Shown here piece after piece: positions 43,892 to 52,354 of a DNA stretch of 64,000 bases. Origin of the DNA: Mucilaginibacter roseus (GTDB lineage Bacteria > Bacteroidota > Bacteroidia > Sphingobacteriales > Sphingobacteriaceae); contig NZ_JAJPWV010000006.1 of the NCBI RefSeq assembly GCF_021215455.1, positions 62,001-126,000 of the forward strand, in the 5' to 3' direction. Positions within the stretch are counted from its first letter, which is position 1. The number at the start of each line of letters is the position of its first letter. A program made the translations under genes and the position numbers. The notes under the pieces were generated by a model that saw only the letters and a list, made by a program, of their open reading frames with translations, made no database searches and was not told the DNA's origin.

Positions 43892-45172
43892 ATGAAACCT
43901 GATAAAACAGCGGTAACCTTTACCGCTTATCAAAAATTACTTATAGCGCTACTTGCATTATTACAATTTACCGTAGTGCTTGATTTTATGGTGCTCTCCC
44001 CGCTGGGCGATATCCTGATGAAATCATTGGATATGACGCCGTCCATGTTCGGCATGGTGGTATCATCATACGCTTTCAGCGCCGGGGCATCGGGCTTGCT
44101 GGCTGCGGGCTTTGCTGATAAATTCGACCGAAAAAAGCTGCTGATCTTCTTTTACACCGGCTTTATTATAGGTACGCTGTGTTGCGGCCTGGCCAACAGT
44201 TATTGGATGCTGCTTGGTGCGCGTATATTCACCGGGTTGTTTGGCGGCGTTATAGGAGCCATATCATTAGCCGTAGTTACCGATGTTTTCGAGATTAACC
44301 AACGTGGCCGGGTAATGGGTGTGGTACAAATGGGTTTTGCCGCTAGTCAGGTGCTGGGTATACCCGTAGGACTGTACTTTGCCAATAAATGGGGATGGCA
44401 TGCGCCGTTCATTATGATCGTGTTTTTAGCGATAGCTATAGGCCTGGCGGTGTTGTTGCGTATGCACCCGGTAACTACACATATTGGCTTACAGAAAGAT
44501 ACCAACCCGTTCTTACATCTATGGCATGCTATTGCCAACCGGAAATATCAAACGGGCTTTTTAGCTACCGCCTTCCTTTCAATAGGCGGGTTTATGATGA
44601 TGCCATTCGGAAGCGCTTATCTGATTAACAACATCGGCATTTCGCAGGCACAATTGCCAACGGTATTTTTATGCAGTGGCCTGGCATCCATCATTATTAT
44701 GCCCATGATCGGTAAGTTAAGCGACAGGTACGACAAATTTAAGCTTTTCGCCGCAGGCTCCGCTTTGGCAATCGTAATGATATTGATCTATACACAATTG
44801 CCACGTGTACCGTTATGGGAAGTGGTAGTGTTAAACATGGTTATGTTCATCGGCATTATGGGGCGTATCATCCCATCAACCGCGCTTACAACGGCTATAC
44901 CCGAAATGGTTGACCGTGGCGCATTCATGAGCGTAAACTCATCATTACAACAAATGGCCGGCGGTATTGCCGCCCTGTGCGCCGGTTTAATAGTTACCCA
45001 GCCGCATAAACATGGCCCTTTGCAGCATTACGATGTTTTAGGCTACGTGGTATGTATTGCCATAGTGCTTTGTTTATACATGGTTTACCGGGTAAGCGTA
45101 ATGGTTAAAAACAAAACCACCGCGCCACCTGCGGTACAGCAGGCTGAGAGCCTTAACGAGGCTTTATCATAA
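43892..45172 (+). CDS. MFS transporter (drug-efflux type)
   Basis: A 426-residue inner-membrane transporter with twelve predicted spans. The loop 2-3 motif GFADKFDRKKLLIF and span 4 GARIFTGLFGGVIGAISLAV fit the DHA1/arabinose-efflux type, and span 5 motif AASQVLGIPVGLYFANKWGW fits the exporter signature. Last in the TetR, small protein, MFS set, followed by a terminator. The substrate cannot be read from the sequence. Confidence 0.92.
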   Translation: MKPDKTAVTFTAYQKLLIALLALLQFTVVLDFMVLSPLGDILMKSLDMTPSMFGMVVSSYAFSAGASGLLAAGFADKFDRKKLLIFFYTGFIIGTLCCGLANSYWMLLGARIFTGLFGGVIGAISLAVVTDVFEINQRGRVMGVVQMGFAASQVLGIPVGLYFANKWGWHAPFIMIVFLAIAIGLAVLLRMHPVTTHIGLQKDTNPFLHLWHAIANRKYQTGFLATAFLSIGGFMMMPFGSAYLINNIGISQAQLPTVFLCSGLASIIIMPMIGKLSDRYDKFKLFAAGSALAIVMILIYTQLPRVPLWEVVVLNMVMFIGIMGRIIPSTALTTAIPEMVDRGAFMSVNSSLQQMAGGIAALCAGLIVTQPHKHGPLQHYDVLGYVVCIAIVLCLYMVYRVSVMVKNKTTAPPAVQQAESLNEALS

Positions 45173-45176
45173 ACAC

Positions 45177-45202
45177 AGGGCAGCCACATGGCTGCCCTTT
45201 TG
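45177..45202 (+). terminator. Terminator after the MFS gene
   Basis: GGGCAGCCA and TGGCTGCCC form a 9-bp stem with a 2-nt loop followed by TTTTGTT, 5 nt after the MFS stop. Confidence 0.85.
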
Positions 45203-45291
45203 TTATCCATTATTCTGCTAAGGAATAAAAAGCGTATGGACCGAAAACAAATACAATTTAAAAAGTATTTGATAGGATATAGATATACATC

Positions 45292-46353
45292 ATGGCAGAA
45301 CCGCGACACAGGCCGATAGGTAAAACGGATCAAGAACTTTCATTTGCACATAAGGTATGGATAGTGGTAGGTATACTTGCACTTTCCGTTTGCCTGATAC
45401 TGATATTACGTGTAGCCTTTAATGTGTTACTGATGGTGTTTGCCGGTTCGCTTATAGCGGTTTTTTTTCATGGCTTCGCTGATATGATACAGCGTTGGAC
45501 GCACTGGAAACGCGCCCCCTGTGTAATTATATCCGTTTTAGGAACCTTCGCGTTATTGGGTACACTGTTTTGGTTTATGGGTAATACCATCCAGCATCAA
45601 ATAGCCTCATTAAGCGATGATTTTCCGAAAGTGGTTAAAACCGCACAGGCTAAGCTACAGCAAACTACATGGGGCGCTAAAATTGTTGAAAAGGCATCAA
45701 CCTACGACTCATCTAAACTGATGACCACCGCGCAAAGCTTTTTCAGCACCAGTTTTGGTGTATTGGGTGATCTGTATATCATTTTATTCTTGGGTATATT
45801 CTTTACCTCGGCTCCGTCATTATACAAAAACGGTATCATAAAATTGGTGCCGCCACCGGCTAAAGCTCAAGCCCACGTAGTAATGGACAGGTTAAGTTTT
45901 GTGTTGAAAGGTTGGATGAAGGGTATGCTGCTGGCCATGTGCCTTATAGCGGTACTTACGGTTACGGGCTTAACGGTGATAGGCATACCTATGGCGCTTA
46001 CATTGGCATTACTGGCAGGCTTGCTCAACTTTATACCCAACTTTGGTCCGCTTATGGCTATGGTACCAGCCGTGTTGCTGGGTTTTATGGATAGCACCAA
46101 TACGGCTATCATCATCGCCATTATGTACATTTTGATACAAACCCTGGAGAGTAACATTATTACCCCGATGGTGCAGAAGAAGATGATCGACCTGCCACCT
46201 GCGCTTACCATTATCAGTCAAGTGCTGATGGGTACATTATCAGGTGTGTTAGGCATATTGTTAGCTACACCAATACTGGCTGTAGTAATTGTGCTGATTG
46301 ATGAGCTGTATGTTAAACGGCAAAAAGAAGATATAAATATCGAGCTTGAGTAA
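45292..46353 (+). CDS. AI-2E/PerM family permease
   Basis: A 353-residue membrane protein with about eight spans, typical for the family: VCLILILRVAFNVLLMVFAGSL near the N-terminus, the soluble middle (ASLSDDFPKVVKTAQAKLQQ), LIIAIMYILIQTLE-like core and the signature NIITPMVQKKMIDLPPALTI. Named after the E. coli autoinducer-2 exporter, but members also act as sodium/proton antiporters; the substrate is unknown here. Faces the PH-domain gene, which converges 19 nt away. Confidence 0.92.
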   Translation: MAEPRHRPIGKTDQELSFAHKVWIVVGILALSVCLILILRVAFNVLLMVFAGSLIAVFFHGFADMIQRWTHWKRAPCVIISVLGTFALLGTLFWFMGNTIQHQIASLSDDFPKVVKTAQAKLQQTTWGAKIVEKASTYDSSKLMTTAQSFFSTSFGVLGDLYIILFLGIFFTSAPSLYKNGIIKLVPPPAKAQAHVVMDRLSFVLKGWMKGMLLAMCLIAVLTVTGLTVIGIPMALTLALLAGLLNFIPNFGPLMAMVPAVLLGFMDSTNTAIIIAIMYILIQTLESNIITPMVQKKMIDLPPALTIISQVLMGTLSGVLGILLATPILAVVIVLIDELYVKRQKEDINIELE

Positions 46354-46372
46354 GCCCGATATTTATAATGTT

Positions 46373-46750
46373 TTATAGTACGTGCTGCGCTAATATGCGT
46401 TGCAGATCGTAAACGTTCACCTGCTTATTGAATTTTTTGGTAAGGCTGGGTTGTACCTCGCCTGAGATCCATATACGCAGCTCGGCATCCAGATCAAAAT
46501 GCCCTGAAGTTTGCACGCTGAACCGTGATATACTTTTGTAAGCGATAGACAGGTACTCTACCTTACTTCCGGTTATGCCTTGCTTATCAACCAAAATAAG
46601 GCGTTTATTGGTAAAGATGAATACGTCGCGAATCAGCTTAAAGCCAATTTCAATATGTTCACCCTCGGTAAGCAGGTTAGCGTATTCTTTATTTAATTCG
46701 TCAGGGTTAGCCACACCGGCATTACCCAAAAGGCTCGAGAAAAGTCCCAT
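46373..46750 (-). CDS. Bacterial PH-domain protein
   Basis: A 125-residue soluble protein with the bacterial pleckstrin-homology layout: LLTEGEHIEIGFKLIRDVFIF then TNKRLILVDKQG, VEYLSIAYKSISRFSV and DAELRIWISG. Family members form oligomers but have no defined reaction. Not preceded by a signal peptide. It lies downstream of efp on the same strand, separated by a terminator. Confidence 0.85.
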   Translation of the reverse strand: MGLFSSLLGNAGVANPDELNKEYANLLTEGEHIEIGFKLIRDVFIFTNKRLILVDKQGITGSKVEYLSIAYKSISRFSVQTSGHFDLDAELRIWISGEVQPSLTKKFNKQVNVYDLQRILAQHVL

Positions 46751-46787
46751 TGTTATTTATTTATGTGATTTGTTTAAGGCTCCAAAA

Positions 46788-46818
46788 TAAAAAATGCCCT
46801 CATGATAATGAAGGCATA
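46788..46818 (-). terminator. Terminator after efp
   Basis: On the minus strand, ATGCC-TTCAT and ATGA-GGGCAT pair around a short loop, followed by a T-run, 25 nt after the efp stop. Confidence 0.7.
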
Positions 46819-46842
46819 TTTATAATATTATTGAATTGATAA

Positions 46843-47406
46843 TTAGCTTTTAACACGCTCAACGTACGATCCGCTGGCGGTATCAACCTTTACCTTATCG
46901 CCAATGTTGATAAACAGGGGTACGCGTATTTCAGCGCCGGTTTCAACGGTAGCGCTTTTTAAAGCGTTGGTTGAAGTATCTCCTTTAACAGCAGGCTCAG
47001 TATAAGTAATTTCAAGTTCGGCTGATGATGGTAATTGTGCCATAATCGGCTCATCGCTTTCAAAGGCAACAATTACGTTAACACCTTCTTTAAGGAAACG
47101 CACCGCAGGGCCGAAAAGCGATTTTGGTATATTGAACTGTTCGTATGATGTATTGTCCATCACTACTAAAAATTCGCCATCCTCATACAGGTATTGGTAA
47201 TCGTTGGTTTCAACGCGGGCTATGGTAACCTCTTCGTCAGTACGGAAACGGTATTCAACCAGTTTACCGGTTTTTACGTTGCGCATACGGGCCTGGTAAA
47301 AAGCGCGTAAGTTGCCTGGTGTACGGTGTATAAACTCTTCAACCTGCAATAACTCACCGTTAAAGCGTAATATATTGCCGTTTTTTATATCAGATGCCTT
47401 AGCCAT
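46843..47406 (-). CDS. efp: Elongation factor P
   Basis: Rescues ribosomes stalled at polyproline. 187 residues from ATG 47406 (MAKASDIKNG); an upstream in-frame start would add seven unconserved residues. KOW-like domain 1 holds the tip loop HRTPGNLRAF, and the OB domains follow (PAVRFLKEGVNVIVAFESDE and RVPLFINIGDKVKVDT). At the position of the modified Lys34 of E. coli EF-P this protein has Asn32 (PGN), with Arg34 two residues on, so neither the lysine modification of E. coli nor an arginine at the tip itself is evident. Confidence 0.96.
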   Translation of the reverse strand: MAKASDIKNGNILRFNGELLQVEEFIHRTPGNLRAFYQARMRNVKTGKLVEYRFRTDEEVTIARVETNDYQYLYEDGEFLVVMDNTSYEQFNIPKSLFGPAVRFLKEGVNVIVAFESDEPIMAQLPSSAELEITYTEPAVKGDTSTNALKSATVETGAEIRVPLFINIGDKVKVDTASGSYVERVKS

Positions 47407-47627
47407 AAAAAAATATTTGAGGCGCAAACTTATGAATTTGATTTGAGATTTGACGGCCTGTATTTTACATTTTGCAAACCCGCACAGCTGCTAATGGGTT
47501 AATTATAAACCCTTAAGGCGACGGTTACTAATGCGTACAGGTTAAACCGATGCATAACCCTGTTTATCAGGTATGCCATGACAGCGGTTTAATTTTGTTA
47601 AGTTTGCCGCCGTTACGCATCCGTATT

Positions 47628-48488
47628 ATGAACCCGAAGGTAAGCCTGGCGTTAGGCATCATATTCATATCATTCTCGCCCATATTTGTAAAGCTTGCCG
47701 CCGAGCCCGCCATTACCGCCGCTTTTTACCGTATTTTTATGGCCTGGATATTTCTGCTGCCATACTGTGTTATAAAAGGGATGCTAAAGATCGGGCGTAA
47801 AGATTTGCTGATTACGCTGATCTGCGGTATCATCTTCGCTGCTGATATTGCTGTATGGAATATCTCTTTATTAAAAATAAGCGCAACTGTATCAACCCTG
47901 CTGGCTAACCTGGCGCCGGTATGGGTGGGGCTTATAAGCTTTTTTATACTGCGCAAGCAAACCGGCAAACTATTTTGGGCGGGTACTATTATTGCGATTA
48001 TTGGCATGTTTGTGCTGGTGGGCTACCGTAACATAATCGCCCTGCAGGTAAACGCCGGCGTATTGCTCGCCGTGCTGGCGAGTTTTTTTTATTCTTTATA
48101 TATTGTTACCAGCAAAGGTGTGTTACAGCGTGTAAATACGCTAACCTTTATGTTTTATAATATGCTGGCTTCAATGGTGTTTTTGCTGGCGTTGGGTATA
48201 GGTGGCGGGCATAACCTGATTAACTTTCCGGCAATTACCTGGCTATACTTTTTAGCTACCGGCGTTATATGCCAGCTTGCCGGTTGGATCACCATTAACT
48301 ATGCAATCAAATTTTTACCGCCCACCAAAGTATCAATCACCCTTTTAAGCCAAACCGTGGTTGCAGGTGTGTTAGCGGCTATTATGCTGCACGAAAAGCT
48401 TGGCCTTACCGAGATTATGGGCAGCCTGATTGTACTTGGCGGCATCGCGGTAACTTTTTTAAAGCCCTCACAATCAAAAATTTCTTAA
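47628..48488 (+). CDS. EamA/DMT-family permease
   Basis: A 286-residue ten-span membrane protein of the drug/metabolite transporter superfamily, made of two EamA repeats (FSPIFVKLAAEPAITAAFYR at the start and TLLSQTVVAGVLAAIMLHEK near the end). The ATG at 47628 (MNPKVSLALG) begins just before the first span. Transported compound unknown, usually an amino acid or metabolite. Divergent from efp. Confidence 0.9.
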   Translation: MNPKVSLALGIIFISFSPIFVKLAAEPAITAAFYRIFMAWIFLLPYCVIKGMLKIGRKDLLITLICGIIFAADIAVWNISLLKISATVSTLLANLAPVWVGLISFFILRKQTGKLFWAGTIIAIIGMFVLVGYRNIIALQVNAGVLLAVLASFFYSLYIVTSKGVLQRVNTLTFMFYNMLASMVFLLALGIGGGHNLINFPAITWLYFLATGVICQLAGWITINYAIKFLPPTKVSITLLSQTVVAGVLAAIMLHEKLGLTEIMGSLIVLGGIAVTFLKPSQSKIS

Positions 48489-48529
48489 TTTAACGTTTGC
48501 AATACGTTAAGGCATTGGTACAATTGCCC

Positions 48530-48537
48530 TACCTTTG
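48530..48537 (+). promoter_or_regulatory. -7 box of the dnaG promoter
   Basis: TACCTTTG matches TAnnTTTG exactly, 12 nt before the dnaG ATG. Confidence 0.45.
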
Positions 48538-48549
48538 CATCTCGTTACT

Positions 48550-50511
48550 ATGATTACCAAAGCTACCGTTGACCGAATAATGGAAGCCACCGACATTGTG
48601 GAGGTGATAGGTGATTTTGTGCAATTAAAAAAGCGGGGCGCCAACTTCATTGGTTTGTCGCCTTTCAGTAACGAGCGCACGCCATCATTCACCGTATCGC
48701 CTGCCAAGGGTATTTTTAAAGACTTTTCATCGTCAAAGGGTGGCTCGGCCATTACCTTTTTAATGGAGCATGAAAAGTTCAGCTATCCGGAAGCGCTTAA
48801 ATGGCTGGCCAAGAAGTACGGCATCGAGGTTGAGGAAACGGTTGATACCAATGAAAACCGCGAAGAAGCCAACCATCGCGAAAGCTTGATGATCGTTTCG
48901 GGCTTTGCTGCTAAGTTTTTCCAGGACAGCATGTGGGAAACCGACGAGGGGCAAAGCATTGGCTTGAGTTATTTTAAAGAGCGAGGCTTTACACCTGAAA
49001 CTATCCGTAAGTTTGAGTTGGGCTACTCGCCCGATCAGTGGGAGGCCTTTACCTCGGCAGCGATAAAAGAAGGCTACCAGGCACAATTCCTGGAAGAAAC
49101 GGGCCTATCGGTAAAACGCGACAATGGCAGCATGTACGACCGCTATCGCGGGCGCGTAATGTTCCCGATACATGGCTTTACCGGCCGGGTAATAGCCTTT
49201 GGCGGACGAACCCTTAAGAGCGACAAAAGCGTACCCAAATATGTAAACTCTCCGGAGTCGGAGATATATCATAAATCGAGTGTGCTTTACGGGCTTTATT
49301 TTGCGAAAAAGGCCATTCGTGATGAGGACAATTGTTACTTGGTTGAGGGTTATGCGGATGTACTATCGGTACATCAGGCCGGTATCGAGAACGTTGTAGC
49401 GTCATCAGGAACCTCATTAACTGTTGAGCAGATCAGGCTGATAGGTCGTTTTACCAAAAACGTAACCATATTATATGATGGCGATGCGGCGGGCATCAAA
49501 GCTTCGTTACGCGGACTGGATATGATATTGGAAGAAGGGCTAAACGTAAAAGTAGTGTCCTTTCCGGATGGGCACGACCCCGACTCATATGTGCGCAATG
49601 TGGGCACCAACGCCTTCAAAACCTACATCGACCAAAATAAAAAAGACTTTATACTTTATAAAACCGGTATCCTGTTAAAAGAAGCAGGTAATGATCCTAT
49701 CCGCAAGGCGGGGGTTATCCGGGAAATAGTGGAGAGCATCGCTAAAATACCTGATTCAATCAAAGCATCGGTGTTTGTTAAGGAGTGCAGCCACATTATG
49801 CAGATTGATGAGCGTGCACTGTTGTCTGAATTGAATAAAATGCGCCTTACCAAGGCTAAAAAAGATTCGCAGCAGCAATACAATCAAAATCAGCGCGCAA
49901 CGCAGCATCCGGATATGCCACCCGAAGACCTGTTTTTTGATGAGCCGGGCGAAACTACTTCTCCTGTTACTGAAAAAAGAGAGGAAGCTTATAACCAGGA
50001 GCGGGAAATTATCCGGCTGCTGTTATTGTACGGTAGTCGTATGATTGACTGGGATGGCATTGCCAACACCTACATAGGGCCATTCATGATAGCCGAGCTA
50101 AGCGATGTTACTTTTGATAATACCGCCTGCAAGGCTTTTGTGGAAGACTACCGCGCCAATGTTGAAAACGGCGTATTGCCTGATGAACAGCATTACATTC
50201 ATCACAAAGAGAAAGATATTGTTGACCTAACCGTAACGATGCTGGCCTCACGCTATACGCTGAGCGAAAACTGGTACGAGATGCACCACATCAGCGTACC
50301 TGATGAACAGGCCAATATGAAAGCTACTATACTCGGCGCTATATTTCATCTTAAAAAACATAAGGTAGCCCAAATACTGGAAAACCTGCGTAAGGAATTG
50401 CAGAACACCCCGGGCGAGCAGGATCAGGAAATATTGCTTAACCAGTATATGCGCATGAAAAAGGTTGAAAAGCATATATCTGATTATTTAGGTTCGGTAA
50501 TCCTTAAATAA
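48550..50511 (+). CDS. dnaG: DNA primase (zinc ligands absent)
   Basis: Makes RNA primers at the replication fork. 653 residues from ATG 48550. The N-terminal zinc-finger fold is present, but the four usual ligands are gone: LSPFSNERTPSF has Ser37 and Ser40 where Cys and His are expected, and FKDFSSSKGG has Asp58 and Ser61 in place of two Cys. The TOPRIM core is intact (GRVIAFGGRTL, LVEGYADVLSVHQAGIENVVASSGTSL, ILYDGDAAGIKASLRG). The C-terminal helicase-binding part follows. yraN overlaps the stop (TAATG). The rest looks fully functional, so loss of zinc binding is probably a lineage feature. Confidence 0.95.
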   Translation: MITKATVDRIMEATDIVEVIGDFVQLKKRGANFIGLSPFSNERTPSFTVSPAKGIFKDFSSSKGGSAITFLMEHEKFSYPEALKWLAKKYGIEVEETVDTNENREEANHRESLMIVSGFAAKFFQDSMWETDEGQSIGLSYFKERGFTPETIRKFELGYSPDQWEAFTSAAIKEGYQAQFLEETGLSVKRDNGSMYDRYRGRVMFPIHGFTGRVIAFGGRTLKSDKSVPKYVNSPESEIYHKSSVLYGLYFAKKAIRDEDNCYLVEGYADVLSVHQAGIENVVASSGTSLTVEQIRLIGRFTKNVTILYDGDAAGIKASLRGLDMILEEGLNVKVVSFPDGHDPDSYVRNVGTNAFKTYIDQNKKDFILYKTGILLKEAGNDPIRKAGVIREIVESIAKIPDSIKASVFVKECSHIMQIDERALLSELNKMRLTKAKKDSQQQYNQNQRATQHPDMPPEDLFFDEPGETTSPVTEKREEAYNQEREIIRLLLLYGSRMIDWDGIANTYIGPFMIAELSDVTFDNTACKAFVEDYRANVENGVLPDEQHYIHHKEKDIVDLTVTMLASRYTLSENWYEMHHISVPDEQANMKATILGAIFHLKKHKVAQILENLRKELQNTPGEQDQEILLNQYMRMKKVEKHISDYLGSVILK

Positions 50512-50879
50512 TGGCGCAACACCTCGAATTAGGTCGCCGGGGCGAAGCTTTAGCTAAAACTTATCTGGAAAATCTGGGTTATGAAATATTGGATGAGAAC
50601 TGGACCTATGGCAAGGCCGAAATTGACCTGATAGCTTATAAGGACAGGGTGATTATATTTGCGGAGGTTAAAACCCGTACCGGAACCGGTTTTGGAGCGC
50701 CCGAAGATTTTGTTGACAGCCGCAAACAGCGCCTGATGGCACAAGCGGCCGACGAATACATCTACATAACAAATCACCAGGGCGATGCGCGTTTTGATAT
50801 AATTTCGGTACTGTTTAATAAAAGCGGGAATTATACGTTAAAACATATTGAAGATGCCTTTTGGCCATCTGCTGATTGA
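50511..50879 (+). CDS. YraN/UPF0102 family nuclease-fold protein
   Basis: A 122-residue protein with the PD-(D/E)XK-like fold of UPF0102: the start LGRRGEALAKTYLENLGYEIL, then KAEIDLIAYKDRVIIFAEVKTR, which carries the catalytic-type Asp and Glu-x-Lys. A role as Holliday-junction or DNA-repair nuclease is suspected. Its ATG overlaps the dnaG stop, pointing to translational coupling. Confidence 0.92.
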   Translation: MAQHLELGRRGEALAKTYLENLGYEILDENWTYGKAEIDLIAYKDRVIIFAEVKTRTGTGFGAPEDFVDSRKQRLMAQAADEYIYITNHQGDARFDIISVLFNKSGNYTLKHIEDAFWPSAD

Positions 50880-50884
50880 TACTT

Positions 50885-51982
50885 ATGAACAAACAACTTA
50901 AACTTTTTTTAGCCGGAGCATCGCTACTGGCCGTAGCAAGTTGCGGCGACGATAAAAAGAAAACTGCTGACATTACCTTAAGTCCGGAAGCCGGTACAAG
51001 CATTAACAGTGGTAAAGAACTTGCCGTTAAAGTGAACTTGCCTGATGGGTTGAGCATTGACTCGGTAGTGTACATGCTGGATACATTGCGTATAGGCTCA
51101 CGTAAAGATACCACTGCCGTTATGATTAAAACTGACGGTATGCCCTTAGGTAACAAGGTTATAACTGCTAATGTATTTACCGGCGGCAAAAGCCAGGAAG
51201 TGACAAGCAACGTGGTTTTATTAGCTGCCAAAGCGCCCGATGTTTATACTTTCAAAGTTGAAAAGGTATTCCCTCATGATACTACATCGTACACAGAGGG
51301 ATTGGAGTACCACGATGGCTTTTTATTTGAAAGTGATGGTGGTTACCTTACGCCACCCGAGGGCGAAGATGTAACCGGGCAATCAAGCCTGCGCAGAGTT
51401 GACCTGAATACCGGCAAAGTAGTACAGCAAGCTATGGTTGACCCAAAGGTTTTTGCTGAAGGTATAACTATTGTTGGGGATAAGATTGTACAGCTTACCT
51501 ATAAGGAGAAAATTGGCTACGTGTACGATAAAAAATCGTTCAAACAGTTGAAAACATTTAGCTACACCGCCGGTACCGAAGGCTGGGGTTTATGCTTTGA
51601 TGGCGAAAAGATCTATAATACCGATGGCAGCAACAGTATTTTGTTTTTAGATAAGAACGACTACCACCAGATTGGCGCCATTAACGTTTACGACAACGAA
51701 AAACAGATAGACCAGGTTAATGAATTGGAATATATTGATGGCAAGCTATACGCTAACGTTTACTTAAGCGACGATATATTAGTGATCGACCCTAAAACAG
51801 GTGCGGTGCTGGCCAAGATTGATATGAGCAGCTTATACCCTAAAGATAAGCGTAATGCCAATGCCGACGTACTAAATGGTATTGCTTACGATGTCAAAGG
51901 CAAACGTATATTTGTTACCGGCAAAAACTGGGACAAGCTTTTCCAGGTAAAGTTTGTAAAGACGTCGGAGTTGCCGCTGTAA
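50885..51982 (+). CDS. Glutaminyl-peptide cyclotransferase (lipoprotein)
   Basis: A beta-propeller glutaminyl cyclase that turns N-terminal glutamine into pyroglutamate. The ATG at 50885 (MNKQLKLF) gives 365 residues with a lipobox VASC (Cys20). The catalytic core starts about residue 120: SYTEGLEYHDGFLFES, EGITIVGDKIVQLTYKEKIG, GWGLCFDGEKIYNTDGSN, VNELEYIDGKLYANV and VLNGIAYD. An extra N-terminal domain (ITLSPEAGTSINSGKELAV) looks like an immunoglobulin-type fold. Lies 5 nt after yraN. Bacteroidota use such enzymes on secreted proteins. Confidence 0.92.
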   Translation: MNKQLKLFLAGASLLAVASCGDDKKKTADITLSPEAGTSINSGKELAVKVNLPDGLSIDSVVYMLDTLRIGSRKDTTAVMIKTDGMPLGNKVITANVFTGGKSQEVTSNVVLLAAKAPDVYTFKVEKVFPHDTTSYTEGLEYHDGFLFESDGGYLTPPEGEDVTGQSSLRRVDLNTGKVVQQAMVDPKVFAEGITIVGDKIVQLTYKEKIGYVYDKKSFKQLKTFSYTAGTEGWGLCFDGEKIYNTDGSNSILFLDKNDYHQIGAINVYDNEKQIDQVNELEYIDGKLYANVYLSDDILVIDPKTGAVLAKIDMSSLYPKDKRNANADVLNGIAYDVKGKRIFVTGKNWDKLFQVKFVKTSELPL

Positions 51983-52013
51983 CCCCTCCTAAATCCTCCC
52001 CAAGGGGAGGACT
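51983..52013. repeat. C/G-rich short palindrome after the glutaminyl cyclase gene
   Basis: AATCCTCCCC-AA-GGGGAGGACTTT immediately follows the stop codon, as in the copies at 1238 and 60926. Confidence 0.6.
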
Positions 52014-52025
52014 TTAATAAATTAT

Positions 52026-52107
52026 TTGTCCTTTCGAACGAGGTACCAGGAGAAATCTGTCGCTTGATTATATGCAGGCAGATTTCTCGCTGACGCTTCG
52101 AAAGTGC
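52026..52107. repeat. Inverted-repeat element, GAGAAATCT family, copy C
   Basis: The left arm CTTTCGAACG, then AGGAGAAATCTGTCGC, pairs imperfectly with the right arm GGCAGATTTCTCGC, then CGCTTCGAAAGTGC. It is the most complete copy and sits between converging genes. Confidence 0.7.
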
Positions 52108-52129
52108 TTTTTTTATAAAAGCATAAGCC

Positions 52130-52250
52130 TTAAATAACCTGATCTACCGGCATCAGTAATGCCCGGAACAGCACACACCCAGCCAAAGCAGAAACTATCA
52201 CCGGGCAGGACGCAGCCGGCGAGTTTTGTTTCTTTTGATCGTTCAAAAGA
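52130..52250 (-). repeat. GC-rich non-coding block containing the 28-nt repeat
   Basis: Part of this block (52213-52240) is the reverse complement of 1011-1038 with two differences. Upstream, GCCCGGAACAGCACACACC and CACCGGGCAGGACGCAGCCG look like further repeat sequence. No open frame of note is seen. Confidence 0.4.
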
Positions 52251-52297
52251 AATTCAGGACAGGTAACGAACTGTTTCTTAATAAAAATGATGGTTAC

Positions 52298-52328
52298 AAA
52301 AAAGGGCCTGCATTAGCAAGCCCTTTTC
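52298..52328 (-). terminator. Terminator after the efflux adaptor gene
   Basis: AAAGGGC and GCCCTTTT enclose CTGC/GCAA and a short loop; the minus-strand reading ends in TTTTTT. It lies just after the adaptor stop at 52355. Confidence 0.8.
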
Positions 52329-52354
52329 CATATTAACACTATAAAACTAAACTA

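Larger units (their letters stand above)
51983..52354. other. Repeat-filled convergent gap
   Basis: No gene is seen in these 372 bases between the glutaminyl cyclase and the adaptor genes, which converge. They hold a C/G-rich palindrome (51983-52013), a GAGAAATCT-type element (52026-52107), a GC-rich block including the 28-nt repeat (52130-52250) and the adaptor's terminator. Confidence 0.65.

Noticed and set aside
45236..45319. Short frame MDRKQIQFKK upstream of the AI-2E permease gene
   Set aside because: Overlaps the next gene's start in another frame, has no features and no supporting signals.
48655..48735. Loss of zinc ligands in dnaG as gene decay
   Set aside because: The remaining 600 residues are intact, the frame is open, the gene is coupled to yraN and primase is essential.
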